The translations under genes and the position numbers were made by a program. Under the pieces are notes generated by a model, which searched no databases, was not told the origin of the DNA, and saw only the letters and a list, made by a program, of their open reading frames with translations. 64,000 nt of DNA from Isosphaeraceae bacterium EP7 (GTDB taxonomy: Bacteria; Planctomycetota; Planctomycetia; Isosphaerales; Isosphaeraceae): positions 1,809,174-1,873,173 of the forward strand of contig CP151667.1 of NCBI GenBank assembly GCA_038400315.1, given 5' to 3'. Positions 8,128 through 18,463 of this stretch are shown here, one piece after another; within the stretch, counting starts at the first letter, position 1, and each line of letters starts with the position of its first letter.

Positions 8128-9453
8128 TCAATAAAGGTCGGAATTGTTGGTCAGGCGCTGCTCGACCAGGTCCCCCTGGCGGGCAATTTCGAGCATCGTC
8201 GCCCGGATCTCCTCGGGGCGGACGTGCTCCCTGGCGAACGTCCGGGTCATCACGTACATCGACTCGCCGCCGATGGTGCGGATCGAGATTGCCCCGTGGG
8301 TCAGCTCGGAATTCAGCTTCAGGGCAAACTCGTGGTGCATCGACTTGGCCGGGGCGCAGACTCCGAAGACGGTCAGGAGCCGCTCACCCTCGCCCGACTC
8401 GTGGAATTCCAGGTAGACCTCGTGGATCCGGTCGCCGGGCAGCGGGAAGACGAGCCTGTAATTGTCGGCTCCCCCCTGGATCAGGCAATCGACCCCCGCG
8501 AGGCTCTCCTTGATCAGGGTGTCGGGATCTCGCAGGCCGGAGATCACCAGCCGCAAGTCTTCGGACAGCTCGCCGGCCGTCTCATACCGATTGTCGGGCA
8601 GCTTGGCCAGGCAGCGCTTGAGGATCGCCACCACCGACTCGGGGACGTCGGGCGCGAAGATCCGGATGTCGGGGGCCGGCACGTTGCGGTGCTGGCGGAT
8701 CAGCTCGATGACCCGGTCGGCCGTGAACGGCAGGCGGGCCGAGAGCAGGTAATAATACATCACGCCGACGGCATAGAGATCCGACCGGGCGCTGGCGGCG
8801 ACGCCGCTGAACAGCTCGGGTGCCATGAAGGTCGGGCTGCCGGCGACCGTGTTGTTGCCCAGGCCGTCAAGCTCGCTGATGCGCCTGACCAGGCCGAAGT
8901 CGGCCAGCTTGGCCAGCCCCGAGGGGGTCAGCAACACGTTAGACGGCTTGATGTCGCGATGGACCAGGCCCGCCTTGTGGGCGGCCCCTAGCGCCTCGAC
9001 CACCTGCCGCACCAGGCATGACGCCTTGACCGGCTCGAAGGCACCCTCGTGCACCAGGCCGTCGCGGAGGGTCCGGCCCCCCGAGATGTATTCCATCTCG
9101 ATGAAGTGGTAGCCGCGGTCGCTCCCCAGGTTGTGGACGGTGACCACGTTGGGGTGGGCCAGATTGGCGACGGCGCGGGCCTCGGCCCAGAACCGCTCGT
9201 GCACCTGCGGCTCACGCTTCACCAGCCCTGGGTTCATCACCTTGATGGCGCAGGGCCGCAGGAGGCCCATGTGCTGGGCCTTGTAGACGCGGCCCATGGA
9301 CCCGTGGCCAAGCAGCCGGCCGAGCCGGTACTGGCCGAACGGACGATTCTGGATGTCGTCGACAAGCGGGAAACCATCGGAATCGGCGACGGCTTCGCCG
9401 CCCCGGTACGCGACCGTTTCCTCGACCTGTTCGGCGAACTGTGTTGCGATCAT
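8128..9453 (-). CDS. Serine/threonine protein kinase with C-terminal YbjN-like domain
   Basis: 441 residues. The kinase domain runs from about residue 40 to 300: glycine loop G49-H-G-S-M-G54, Lys71, HRD 165-167 with DIKPSN, DFG 185-187 and APE 211-213. All catalytic positions are intact. Instead of the usual transmembrane helix, residues about 315-435 form a soluble alpha/beta domain resembling YbjN/type III secretion chaperone folds (LLTVFGVCA, then ELTHGAISIRTIGG, then TRTFAREHVRPEEIR). No membrane segment is visible, so it is probably cytosolic. The ATG at 9453 is the start. It is followed closely by a small membrane-protein gene, a possible partner. Confidence 0.9.
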   Translation of the reverse strand: MIATQFAEQVEETVAYRGGEAVADSDGFPLVDDIQNRPFGQYRLGRLLGHGSMGRVYKAQHMGLLRPCAIKVMNPGLVKREPQVHERFWAEARAVANLAHPNVVTVHNLGSDRGYHFIEMEYISGGRTLRDGLVHEGAFEPVKASCLVRQVVEALGAAHKAGLVHRDIKPSNVLLTPSGLAKLADFGLVRRISELDGLGNNTVAGSPTFMAPELFSGVAASARSDLYAVGVMYYYLLSARLPFTADRVIELIRQHRNVPAPDIRIFAPDVPESVVAILKRCLAKLPDNRYETAGELSEDLRLVISGLRDPDTLIKESLAGVDCLIQGGADNYRLVFPLPGDRIHEVYLEFHESGEGERLLTVFGVCAPAKSMHHEFALKLNSELTHGAISIRTIGGESMYVMTRTFAREHVRPEEIRATMLEIARQGDLVEQRLTNNSDLY

Positions 9454-10277
9454 GACCCTTTCCTTGGAGGACGGTCGGCCCAGCCTCTCGGCCCCGGCCA
9501 GCGTCGCGACCCCAATTGGTCGCTGTCCCGATCCTCTCGATTCGACACGCTCGTTGAGTCTAGTGTTCGCGGCAAAACCAGACAGTCAAGTCGCACAGGG
9601 CGCAACTTTGACAATCGTCATGGAAGGGCCACGATCCACGACTTAGAAATCCGCGTCATCGGGGAGAACTTCGTCCCGACGCGCCCGAGATTATCGATCT
9701 CGAATATCCGGCCCTGGAATCTCGCCTGGAGATTCTTCGGACACGGCCTGGGGTGAGATTGAGGGGTGGGGGTGAATCCTGGGCGGCCGATCATACGATT
9801 CCGGGGAAGTTTGGCAACCCTGGAATCGACCCGAGCATCCTCGCATGCAGGTAGATATCGGAGAAACGAAGCCACGGGCGACAACTGAGTCCGTTCATCG
9901 AGCTCGACCGCCGACCTCGCGAATCTCGTCGGGTGGCGTCGAGGAGGCTGCTCCCCCTGACCCTAGTACGAAGTTCGGAGCGTATGGGTCGAAGCCGGCA
10001 AAAACAAAATCGACATGCGTCACACCGATCGCCCCGTCCGCCCCTGAGTCATGGGGAAGGGACGGACGAGGTTCGAGGCGTTCATTCAGCATAACGGCAA
10101 GGTCGAGGGGCCTGCCGCGACCGATTCTTGAGGAATTCGACGCGGACGTCGCCGGAGACCGTGTTCACGCCGCTGGGATGGCAGCTCCTCCGAGCAAGTG
10201 TCAGCCCCTGGGTGGCCGTCAAGGTCGTCTATGTCGGATTGGGCCGGGCGATCAGCGGTGAGCCCTTCGAACGCGAA
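9454..10277. other. Intergenic region, no supported gene
   Basis: About 0.8 kb between the 5' end of the kinase and the 3' end of gnd (both minus strand). Short open frames exist on both strands but none resembles a family or has a good ribosome-binding site. The right end carries the gnd terminator-like hairpin; the kinase promoter presumably lies near 9460-9620. Confidence 0.4.
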
Positions 10278-10306
10278 ACGGCCGTCCCGTTGGTTGGGAC
10301 GGCCGT
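10278..10306 (-). terminator. Hairpin downstream of gnd
   Basis: A perfect 11-bp inverted repeat, ACGGCCGTCCC at 10278-10288 and its complement at 10296-10306, with a 7-base loop. It lies 36 bases past the gnd stop on the minus strand. The tail is only weakly U-rich. Confidence 0.65.
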
Positions 10307-10341
10307 CTCGGGGTTGCTCGTCATGCAGTAGGGGGGTGGGG

Positions 10342-11811
<1,470 letters not shown>

Positions 11812-11871
11812 CCACCTTTGGGGTCTGTCGCTCGGTCAGTTGAAGGTCGTCCGGGGTTCCGCGGCTCAGGC

Positions 11872-13167
11872 TCACGCCTTGCGGTACGTCTCCGGCACGT
11901 AAGCGGGGAGTGTCTTGGGGGCGAAGGTCTGCGAGATCCGGGCGAACCGGACCAGGCCGTTCACCGTGGGCACCGTCACCCAGTCCTGACCGATCAGGGG
12001 CTGAGCATAAGCCAGGTATTCATCGGTGACGTCGCAGCCCGAGGCCGAGATCCAGGCCTTGGGGAAGCTCCGGTCGAAGTTGGCCACCTTCTCCAGCGGA
12101 ACCTTGTCGAACTCGATGGAGTAGGCCCCCTTCGACCGATCGCGGAGGATCGTGGCCATGTAACCGTTGCCCGCGGAACGCGCGATGTCCACCGCGTAGC
12201 GGCCGACGCCATACGCCTCGTCGAGGTCGACGACGCTCGCGTACGCGATCGCGTGCCGCTGGTCGGTCCCGGGCACCTGGCCTCGCGCCTTGCCCGGGAC
12301 GGGGAACTTGAGCGTGTTCAGGTAGTTCACCACGCTCTGCGCCACGGTCGTCTGGCTGGCGCTGAACTGGACGTGGCCGAAGTTGTCTCGGGTCGCCCCC
12401 AGGTCGCCGACGTCGAAGCCTTCGCTGACGACCACAATGCAGCGGCCGTCGCTGGAGAGTTGGTCGAGCACGTTCTTGCCGAGCTGTTCCAGGTTCAGGC
12501 CAGACTCGCTCAGGTAGATCTGCAGCGGCATCTCGCGATTCGGGTCGGCCAGCCGCGCGGCGGCGGGGATGAACCCGATCTTCCGGCCCATCGCCTGGAT
12601 GACCAGCACGGGGTCGGCCGGGCTGCTGCCGCCGTTCTCCTCGTTGGCCTGCCGGACGTACTGGGCATAGTACCGGGCCACCGAGCCGTAGCCGGGCGAG
12701 TGGTCCAGCAGGGTGAACTCGGGGTCGCCCAGGTCGTTGTCGATCGTCTTGGGGACGCCGACGGCCACCAGGTCGAGCCCCTTGTCCTGCGCCAGCAGAC
12801 TCACCTTGTGCGCCGTGTCCTGCGAGTCGTTGCCGCCGATGTAGAAGAAGTAGCCGACGTCGTGGGCCTTGAGCACCTCGACCACCCGCGCGAAGTCCTC
12901 GTCCTGCCCGGACTTCAGCTTGTATCGGCAGGTGCCGATGCTTCCGGCGGCGGGCGAGGTGCGCAGCAGCGAGATCTCCTCGGCGGAGCTGGCCGACAGG
13001 TCGATCAGCTCCTCCTTGAGGACCCCCTCGATGCCGAACTTGCCGGCGTACACCGTGCCGAAGGTCTTCGAGTCGTCGCGGCACGCCTCGATGATCCCGC
13101 GCAGCGAGTTGTTGATGACGCAGGTCGGGCCGCCGGACTGGGCCACGACGACGTTACGCGCGGGCAT
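11872..13167 (-). CDS. pfp: 6-phosphofructokinase, pyrophosphate-dependent type
   Basis: 431 residues of the group II phosphofructokinase family. The donor-binding loop reads YIGGNDS: an Asp follows where ATP enzymes have Gly. The active-site motif is PKTIDND, with the Lys diagnostic of PPi-using enzymes; ATP enzymes have PGTIDND. An AMGRKIGFI substrate-binding motif is also present. Predicted reaction: reversible phosphorylation of fructose 6-phosphate by diphosphate, though donor preference is inferred from these residues only. The start at 13167 is followed directly by the first nucleotide-binding strand (NVVVAQSGGPTCVIN). It lies 60 bases upstream of gnd on the same strand. Confidence 0.92.
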   Translation of the reverse strand: MPARNVVVAQSGGPTCVINNSLRGIIEACRDDSKTFGTVYAGKFGIEGVLKEELIDLSASSAEEISLLRTSPAAGSIGTCRYKLKSGQDEDFARVVEVLKAHDVGYFFYIGGNDSQDTAHKVSLLAQDKGLDLVAVGVPKTIDNDLGDPEFTLLDHSPGYGSVARYYAQYVRQANEENGGSSPADPVLVIQAMGRKIGFIPAAARLADPNREMPLQIYLSESGLNLEQLGKNVLDQLSSDGRCIVVVSEGFDVGDLGATRDNFGHVQFSASQTTVAQSVVNYLNTLKFPVPGKARGQVPGTDQRHAIAYASVVDLDEAYGVGRYAVDIARSAGNGYMATILRDRSKGAYSIEFDKVPLEKVANFDRSFPKAWISASGCDVTDEYLAYAQPLIGQDWVTVPTVNGLVRFARISQTFAPKTLPAYVPETYRKA

Positions 13168-13218
13168 GGGTGCTTCCCCGGATCATTCGGGACAAGGGTC
13201 GAGGTTCAACGGACGACG

Positions 13219-14124
13219 TCACCTGGAAACGACGGACCAGGGGGGATTCTCGGGCAGCAGCGACTCGAACCGGGCGACTTGCTCGTCCATGTACGAGCCG
13301 CCATACGTCCCGGCGAAGAACCTGGGCAGGGCCTCGTCGTGGAACCGCCGCCAGGACTCATCCTCGTGGCCCGGGTCGATCGGGTAGAACAGGACGCCCA
13401 CCGCCTCGGCCGCCTTGCGATCGCCGGGCGCATCGCCCACCATCAAGACCTTGTCCTTCGCCCACTTACCCTCGGTCGCGTACTGGAGGTGTTCTTTCTT
13501 CACCCCGAGCTCTTGCCCGGCGATCAGGCCGACGTACTTCGACAGCCCGTGCTCGCTCCACTCGCGCTCCAGGGCCTCGCTCGGGGTGGCCGAGACCACC
13601 ATCACGTCGGCCTTCCCCTTGAGCAGCTCCAGCGAAGGCACGACGAAGGGGAAGGGGGGGACGTCCTTGACCATCCGGCCGACCGTCGCGTTGACGGCCT
13701 CACTCCATGCGTAGGTCAGGGTCAGGTCGGGGTCGCCGGTCTCCTCGACCGCCCGCTTCAGGGCGGGATTGCCCAGCTTGGTCTCGCGGTCGAGCCAGTC
13801 GCGCACGCCTTGGAGCCTCGGCAGCACGAAGTTGCGGGCGGCGACCTCGGGGCGTTCGGCCAGAAGGTCGAGCGTCTTCGTCAGCGCGGGGAACCGGTTG
13901 ATCCCGCGGTACTTTGAGTACAGGTTGACGAACTCGGCCGCCTCGCGCGCATACTTGGAGATGGCGGCCAGGCCATAGTACTCGATGATGTTGGGGATGA
14001 AGCATTCCTTTTGCTTCACCTCCATGCTGTCGAAGACGCAGCCATCGCTGTCGATTCCGACGAAGAAGTCGTGGTTCTTCTTGAACGCGCGGAGCGCGGC
14101 GTGGGGGTCGTTGGCGGCTGTCAT
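13219..14124 (-). CDS. HAD-superfamily hydrolase
   Basis: About 301 residues. Motif I is GIDSDGCVFDS (Asp nucleophile and second Asp). Motif II is VVSATPSEAL. The Lys of motif III is probably in the KKEH region. Motif IV is VLMVGDAPGDRKAA. A large helical cap lies between motifs I and II. The C-terminal segment SYMDEQVARFESLLPENPPW is typical of a planctomycete/Verrucomicrobia HAD group often beside sugar-phosphate genes. The start at 14124 has an AAGGGA stretch upstream. It is first in the HAD-PFP-gnd run, 51 bases before pfp. Substrate unknown; a sugar phosphate is a fair guess from context. Confidence 0.8.
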   Translation of the reverse strand: MTAANDPHAALRAFKKNHDFFVGIDSDGCVFDSMEVKQKECFIPNIIEYYGLAAISKYAREAAEFVNLYSKYRGINRFPALTKTLDLLAERPEVAARNFVLPRLQGVRDWLDRETKLGNPALKRAVEETGDPDLTLTYAWSEAVNATVGRMVKDVPPFPFVVPSLELLKGKADVMVVSATPSEALEREWSEHGLSKYVGLIAGQELGVKKEHLQYATEGKWAKDKVLMVGDAPGDRKAAEAVGVLFYPIDPGHEDESWRRFHDEALPRFFAGTYGGSYMDEQVARFESLLPENPPWSVVSR

Positions 14125-14461
14125 TCCCTGATCCCTTCGGCGCGGGACGGGGGCCCGGCCCGCGTGCCCGGGGTACCATCCGTCTTGCGTTTGTTGCGGG
14201 GCCGGCCGCCGGAGCCCCGCCGACTCGCCCGGCGTGCGGCCGGGTCGGCCCACGGGCCGAATGGTAGTCGGCCGACCGCCCAATGTCCAGGAGCCGCCGG
14301 CGTCGCGACGTCAACCCGTCGACGAGCCTCCCGAGGAAACGGAGGAGACTCGGGCCTATCGGGCGATCCCGGGACGGAGTAAGAGGAAGTGCGACCCGAA
14401 GCCCCAAGATGGCGGATCGCGACGAGTCCCGAAGACCGACGACAGCGACGAGGACGACCTC
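14125..14461. other. Divergent intergenic region
   Basis: Separates the HAD-PFP-gnd cluster (minus) from the BNR-like protein gene (plus) and should carry both promoters. No specific site could be assigned. Confidence 0.4.
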
Positions 14462-15559
14462 ATGACGACGAGACAGGCCGGAGCCGCCCTAACTCTCCTG
14501 GGTACCTTGATCTGCAACGCCGAGGCGTCGGACGCCGGCCGAGAAACAGGCGGGGTGACGACGGTGGCGGTGCCCGGCGGCGGCAAGCCGGTCGTGGCCA
14601 GGGTCGGCCCTGACGGTGCGATCCACCTCCTCTTCGATTCGTCGCACGGGCCCGGCTACGCGAAATCGACCGACGGCGGCCTGACCTTCGGCCCGACCAT
14701 CCCGGTCCTTGGCGATGGTCCGCGCGTCTCGGGCCTGGAATATTCCGCATGGGACCTGGCCGTCGGCCGGGAGGGCCGCATCCACGTGGCGATGGGTACG
14801 AACGCCTGGAAGCTCAAGCTGCCCCAGGACGAGTGGGGACTCTTCTACGCCAGGCTCGACCCCGGCTCCGACGCCTTCACGGCCGTCCGAAACATCAACA
14901 GGAAACCCAGCGAGGGCTTCAGCCTGGCCGCGGACGGCGCGGGCAATGTCACCGCCTGCTGGCTCTCGGAGAAGCTCTACGCCAGCGTCTCGCGCGACGA
15001 CGGCGAGACATTCGCGCCACCGATGGAGATCGATCGGCGTTTCAACCCGTGCGACTGCTGCACGACCAGCGCCGCGTACGGGGAGGACGGGCGCCTCGCG
15101 GTGCTCTACCGCGAGGAGACGGCGAACGAGCGGGATATGTACCTGGTCCTTTGGGACCAGGCCGGCGGCCGCGTGGAACGGAAGCGAGTCGGTCGCACCC
15201 CCTGGAAGATCGACGGTTGCCCGATGACCTACTACTCGGTCAACGCCCGACCTGGCGGTTTCGTCGCCGCCTGGCCGACGAAGGGCGAGATCAAGTACGC
15301 CACGCTCGACGGCAAGGGCAATCCCTCCGGCCCCGCCGAGATCAGGACGCCGGGGATGTCGGGGATGCGGACCGGCGTCGTGGCCCTCTCCGGCATGAAG
15401 GGGGGCACGCTCGTGGCCTGGACGCGAGACGGCCGCCTGGGATGGCAGTCTTACGGCGCCGACGGCGAGCCGTCAGGACCCGCCGGATCGGCGGCGAGCG
15501 TGGGCAGCGGCGTGGCGGGCGTGCCCCGAGCGGACGGCGGATTCGTCCTGTTCCGCTGA
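14462..15559 (+). CDS. Secreted BNR/sialidase-like beta-propeller protein
   Basis: 365 residues with a signal peptide (MTTRQAGAALTLLGTLICNA). Repeated short blades resembling Asp-box/BNR repeats are visible: YAKSTDGGLTFG near residue 65 and YASVSRDDGETFAP near residue 175, both close to the S-x-D-x-G-x-T-[WF] consensus. A CDCCTTS cluster follows and may bind metal or form disulfides. Such proteins are extracellular propellers, sometimes glycosidases; no sialidase catalytic residues can be confirmed. The ATG at 14462 begins the signal peptide. Confidence 0.75.
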   Translation: MTTRQAGAALTLLGTLICNAEASDAGRETGGVTTVAVPGGGKPVVARVGPDGAIHLLFDSSHGPGYAKSTDGGLTFGPTIPVLGDGPRVSGLEYSAWDLAVGREGRIHVAMGTNAWKLKLPQDEWGLFYARLDPGSDAFTAVRNINRKPSEGFSLAADGAGNVTACWLSEKLYASVSRDDGETFAPPMEIDRRFNPCDCCTTSAAYGEDGRLAVLYREETANERDMYLVLWDQAGGRVERKRVGRTPWKIDGCPMTYYSVNARPGGFVAAWPTKGEIKYATLDGKGNPSGPAEIRTPGMSGMRTGVVALSGMKGGTLVAWTRDGRLGWQSYGADGEPSGPAGSAASVGSGVAGVPRADGGFVLFR

Positions 15560-15783
15560 AACCTCCGACGATCTAGCCGATCGAAGGGCAAGGGGCCCCA
15601 ACCGGCCCGCTTCACGTCCGAGGGAGCGGGCTCAACCCCGACGACTTGACTTGTCCGATGCCCGGGGGCTGATATTGTCGGGCCGTTGAGATAGAGTGAA
15701 TGGCTGGGCAGCGCCGGGCGAGGGTCGCCCGGCAACCCCGGTTCGGGACGTCCGATCCGGCGAGGGCGCCGGATCAGGCGGGC

Positions 15784-15790
15784 AGGGGAG
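15784..15790 (+). promoter_or_regulatory. Ribosome-binding site deciding the kinase start
   Basis: AGGGGAG seven bases before GTG 15798. This favours that GTG over the in-frame GTG at 15696, which lacks a comparable site. Confidence 0.6.
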
Positions 15791-15797
15791 TGCGGTC

Positions 15798-17081
15798 GTG
15801 GCGACGTCCGAGAAGCCCAAGTCGACTGGCGGAGCGGGCCTCGACCTCGTCTCGGTCATCCGCAATTCCGGCATTCTTAGCGAGCGACAGCTCTCCGACC
15901 TCCGCGCCCGGATCCTCTCCGGCGACCTCCCCACGGCCGCCCCCGCGCTGGCCGAGCGGCTCGTCGACAGCCGGCTCCTCACCGAATATCAGGCGAAGCG
16001 GCTCCTCGCCAACAAGCCGCACGGCCTGACCGTCGGCAAGTATGTCATCCTCGACCGGATCGGCTCGGGCTCGATGGGCCGCGTCTTCAAGGCGCACCAT
16101 CAGTTGATGGGTCGGGTCGTCGCGTTGAAGATCATCGCGCCGGAGATCCTCACCAACGAGCGTGCCCTCGCCCGCTTCCAGCGCGAGATGCGCCTGGTCG
16201 GCCGACTCGACCACCCGGGCGTCGTCCGCGCCTTCGATGCCGACCAGGTCAACGGCGTCAGCTACATCGTGATGGAATACGTCCAGGGCCGCTCCCTGGG
16301 CCAGATCTACAAGTCCGAAGGGGTCTTCGCCCCCGTCGACGTCGTCAGCTACGGCGTTCAGGCTGCCCGCGGACTGGCCCACGCCCATGCGCAAGGGGTC
16401 GTCCACCGCGACATCAAGCCTTCGAACTTGATGCTCAACGAGGAGAAGCAGGTCAAGGTGCTCGACCTCGGCCTTGGCGTGCTGATGGAGGCCGACAACC
16501 AGGCCACGTTCGCCACCGCCGACGGGATCGCCGTCGGCACGGTCGACTACATGTCCCCCGAGCAGGCGAGCGGCAAGGAGGTCGACGGCAGGACCGACCT
16601 CTACTCGCTCGGCTGCGCGATGTATCACCTCGTCAGCGGACGCCTGCCATTCCCCGGCGACTCCCCCATCGAGCGCCTGGGCAAGCGGATCAACGGCCGA
16701 CCCGTGCCGCTCCAGGAGGCGCGGGCCGACCTGCCCCCCGGCTTCATCCGAGTCATGGACAAGCTGCTCGCCCATCATCCCAAGGACCGATACCAGAGCG
16801 GCACCGAGGCCGCCGACGCCCTGGAATCCCTCCTACGCCGCTCCACCAAGAAAGCCGTCCCCGCCCCCGTTGCACCGCCCGCCGACGCCGAGCCCGCGAC
16901 CGTCGTCTCCCAGCAGCCGCGCCAGATCGTCGAGGTCGAAGTTTACCCCGAATACCCTGCGTGGTTCCGACCTCTCGCTGAGCTCGCCGAGACGAGGCCG
17001 AAGACCGCCCTGACGCTGCTGCTCGGATCGGCCGCCGCCTGCATTGGACTGGGAACCCTACTGGGCTGGGCTGCGTTCTGA
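15798..17081 (+). CDS. Serine/threonine protein kinase with C-terminal membrane anchor
   Basis: 427 residues from the GTG start. The first 80 residues form a helical segment (SERQLSDLRARIL, then LTEYQAKRLLANKPHGL) common ahead of planctomycete kinases. Kinase motifs: glycine loop G89-S-G-S-M-G94, Lys111, HRD 203-205, SPE 253-255. The DFG motif is DLG (223-225), a conservative variant that keeps the metal-binding Asp. A Pro/Ala-rich linker at about 345-380 leads to one terminal hydrophobic helix (TALTLLLGSAAACIGLGTLL), so the kinase is tail-anchored with almost no periplasmic part. A strong bidirectional terminator follows. Confidence 0.9.
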   Translation: MATSEKPKSTGGAGLDLVSVIRNSGILSERQLSDLRARILSGDLPTAAPALAERLVDSRLLTEYQAKRLLANKPHGLTVGKYVILDRIGSGSMGRVFKAHHQLMGRVVALKIIAPEILTNERALARFQREMRLVGRLDHPGVVRAFDADQVNGVSYIVMEYVQGRSLGQIYKSEGVFAPVDVVSYGVQAARGLAHAHAQGVVHRDIKPSNLMLNEEKQVKVLDLGLGVLMEADNQATFATADGIAVGTVDYMSPEQASGKEVDGRTDLYSLGCAMYHLVSGRLPFPGDSPIERLGKRINGRPVPLQEARADLPPGFIRVMDKLLAHHPKDRYQSGTEAADALESLLRRSTKKAVPAPVAPPADAEPATVVSQQPRQIVEVEVYPEYPAWFRPLAELAETRPKTALTLLLGSAAACIGLGTLLGWAAF

Positions 17082-17130
17082 GACCTCGAGCAGCATGGGC
17101 GGGCATCGTCAAGGCATTGCCACGCAAACG

Positions 17131-17165
17131 ACCCCCGGACCCTCGATTGAGGAGGGTCCGGGGGT
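17131..17165. terminator. Bidirectional intrinsic-terminator-like hairpin
   Basis: A perfect 14-bp stem (17131-17144 paired with 17152-17165) with a 7-base loop, between the convergent kinase (ends 17081) and aminotransferase (ends 17206). It can serve both genes. Confidence 0.75.
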
Positions 17166-17205
17166 CTACTTGCTTGCGACCTAGAGATCGAGTCGTGAAC
17201 CGGTC

Positions 17206-18396
17206 TCAGCGCGGGGGCTGAGACTTCATGACCGACTCCAGGGCTTCGAGCAGCCGGTCGTTCTCCTCGCGACAGCGGACGGCGAACCGGAGGTGGCCCT
17301 TGGTGAGCACTTCCAGGCCGGGGCCGGTCAGGATCGAGCCCATCTCCAGGCCGGCGTAGTTGGAGCACTCGCGGATCAAGACGCCGCGGCGGGCCATCGC
17401 CTCGTGCACCTGCACCGAGGTCCAGGGGGTATCGGTCAGGCTCACGAGCAGGAAGTTGGGGAAGCCGGCGGCGTCCTCGGGACGCTCGCGGCCGGGCCAG
17501 GCGGGGCGGAGTCCGGGGATGTCCCAGAGGGCGTCGAACATCCGCTCGGATTCTTCGATGACGATCCCGCGCGTCTCTTCGATGTACTCGTCGTCATTCA
17601 GGCATTCGACGGCCGCCAGCTCGGCCGGCACGGTGATCGTCCAGGGGTCCTGGAACCGCTTGAGGCGGTCGACCATCTCGGGCGAGGCGAGCGCGTAGCC
17701 CACCCTCAGGCCGGCGATCGAGTAAATCTTCGTCATCGACCGCATGACCATCAGGTTGTCGCGATTGACGACGTCGCCGCAGAGGGTCCGCTCGGCCTCG
17801 TCGGGCAGGAAGGCGAGGTAGGCCTCGTCGACCACCGTCAGCAGGGCGCCCGAGGCGTCGACGTGGTCGAGCAGCGTCTTGCGGTCCCAGGCCCGGCCGG
17901 TCGGGTTATTGGGGTGGCCCGTCCAGTTGATGCCCGAGGCCTGCTTGGGGAAGTAGTCCTGCTCCCAGCCGATGATGTGCGTCTTGTGCACGTCTACCCG
18001 CAGGTTGTTCAGGGTCGAGGCCCGGCGGTACTCGGCGTAGCAGGGCTCGATCAGGTGTGACATCGCCATCCGCGGGTCGCCCAGCTCCTGGGCGTGCTGG
18101 GCCAGCACGTCGCGCAGCGAGGCCGCGATCAGGCTGATCAGCTCGGTGGTGCCGGCCCCGACGATCACGCACTCGGTCGGCACGCCGTGGAACTCGGCCA
18201 CGCGCTCCGTCAGCCGCAATGCCCCGGGCTCGGGATAGCGCTCGATCTTCGCGTTGGCCTTGTACGCGGCGGCCATCGCCCCCTTGGGGGCTCCCAGCCC
18301 GTTCAGGCTGACCGAGAAGTCGATCATGGGCAGGTTGCCGAGGCCGTAACGCCGCCGGACCGCCGTCATGTTGCCGCCATGCGAGATCGGATTCAT
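17206..18396 (-). CDS. PLP-dependent class I/II aminotransferase (CobD/HisC-like)
   Basis: 396 residues, fold type I. It begins SHGGNM, the signature start of threonine-phosphate decarboxylase (CobD) and histidinol-phosphate aminotransferase relatives. Visible are IDFSVSLNGLGAP, the GAGTTELI cofactor-phosphate turn, GHPNNPTGR, the Asp of VVDEAYLAF that contacts the PLP nitrogen, and the Schiff-base Lys in MRSMTKIYSIAGLRVGY. The C-terminal substrate Arg is probably in HLRFAVRC. Which of the two reactions it performs cannot be decided; no cobalamin or histidine genes are adjacent. ATG at 18396. It follows the epimerase gene by 67 bases on the same strand. Confidence 0.85.
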   Translation of the reverse strand: MNPISHGGNMTAVRRRYGLGNLPMIDFSVSLNGLGAPKGAMAAAYKANAKIERYPEPGALRLTERVAEFHGVPTECVIVGAGTTELISLIAASLRDVLAQHAQELGDPRMAMSHLIEPCYAEYRRASTLNNLRVDVHKTHIIGWEQDYFPKQASGINWTGHPNNPTGRAWDRKTLLDHVDASGALLTVVDEAYLAFLPDEAERTLCGDVVNRDNLMVMRSMTKIYSIAGLRVGYALASPEMVDRLKRFQDPWTITVPAELAAVECLNDDEYIEETRGIVIEESERMFDALWDIPGLRPAWPGRERPEDAAGFPNFLLVSLTDTPWTSVQVHEAMARRGVLIRECSNYAGLEMGSILTGPGLEVLTKGHLRFAVRCREENDRLLEALESVMKSQPPR

Positions 18397-18463
18397 CAGG
18401 GCCGATGCCTCTGGTGTGTGCGGAGTGGGTGGGATGTTCTGAAGGATGGCTGGGGGAGTTGCG

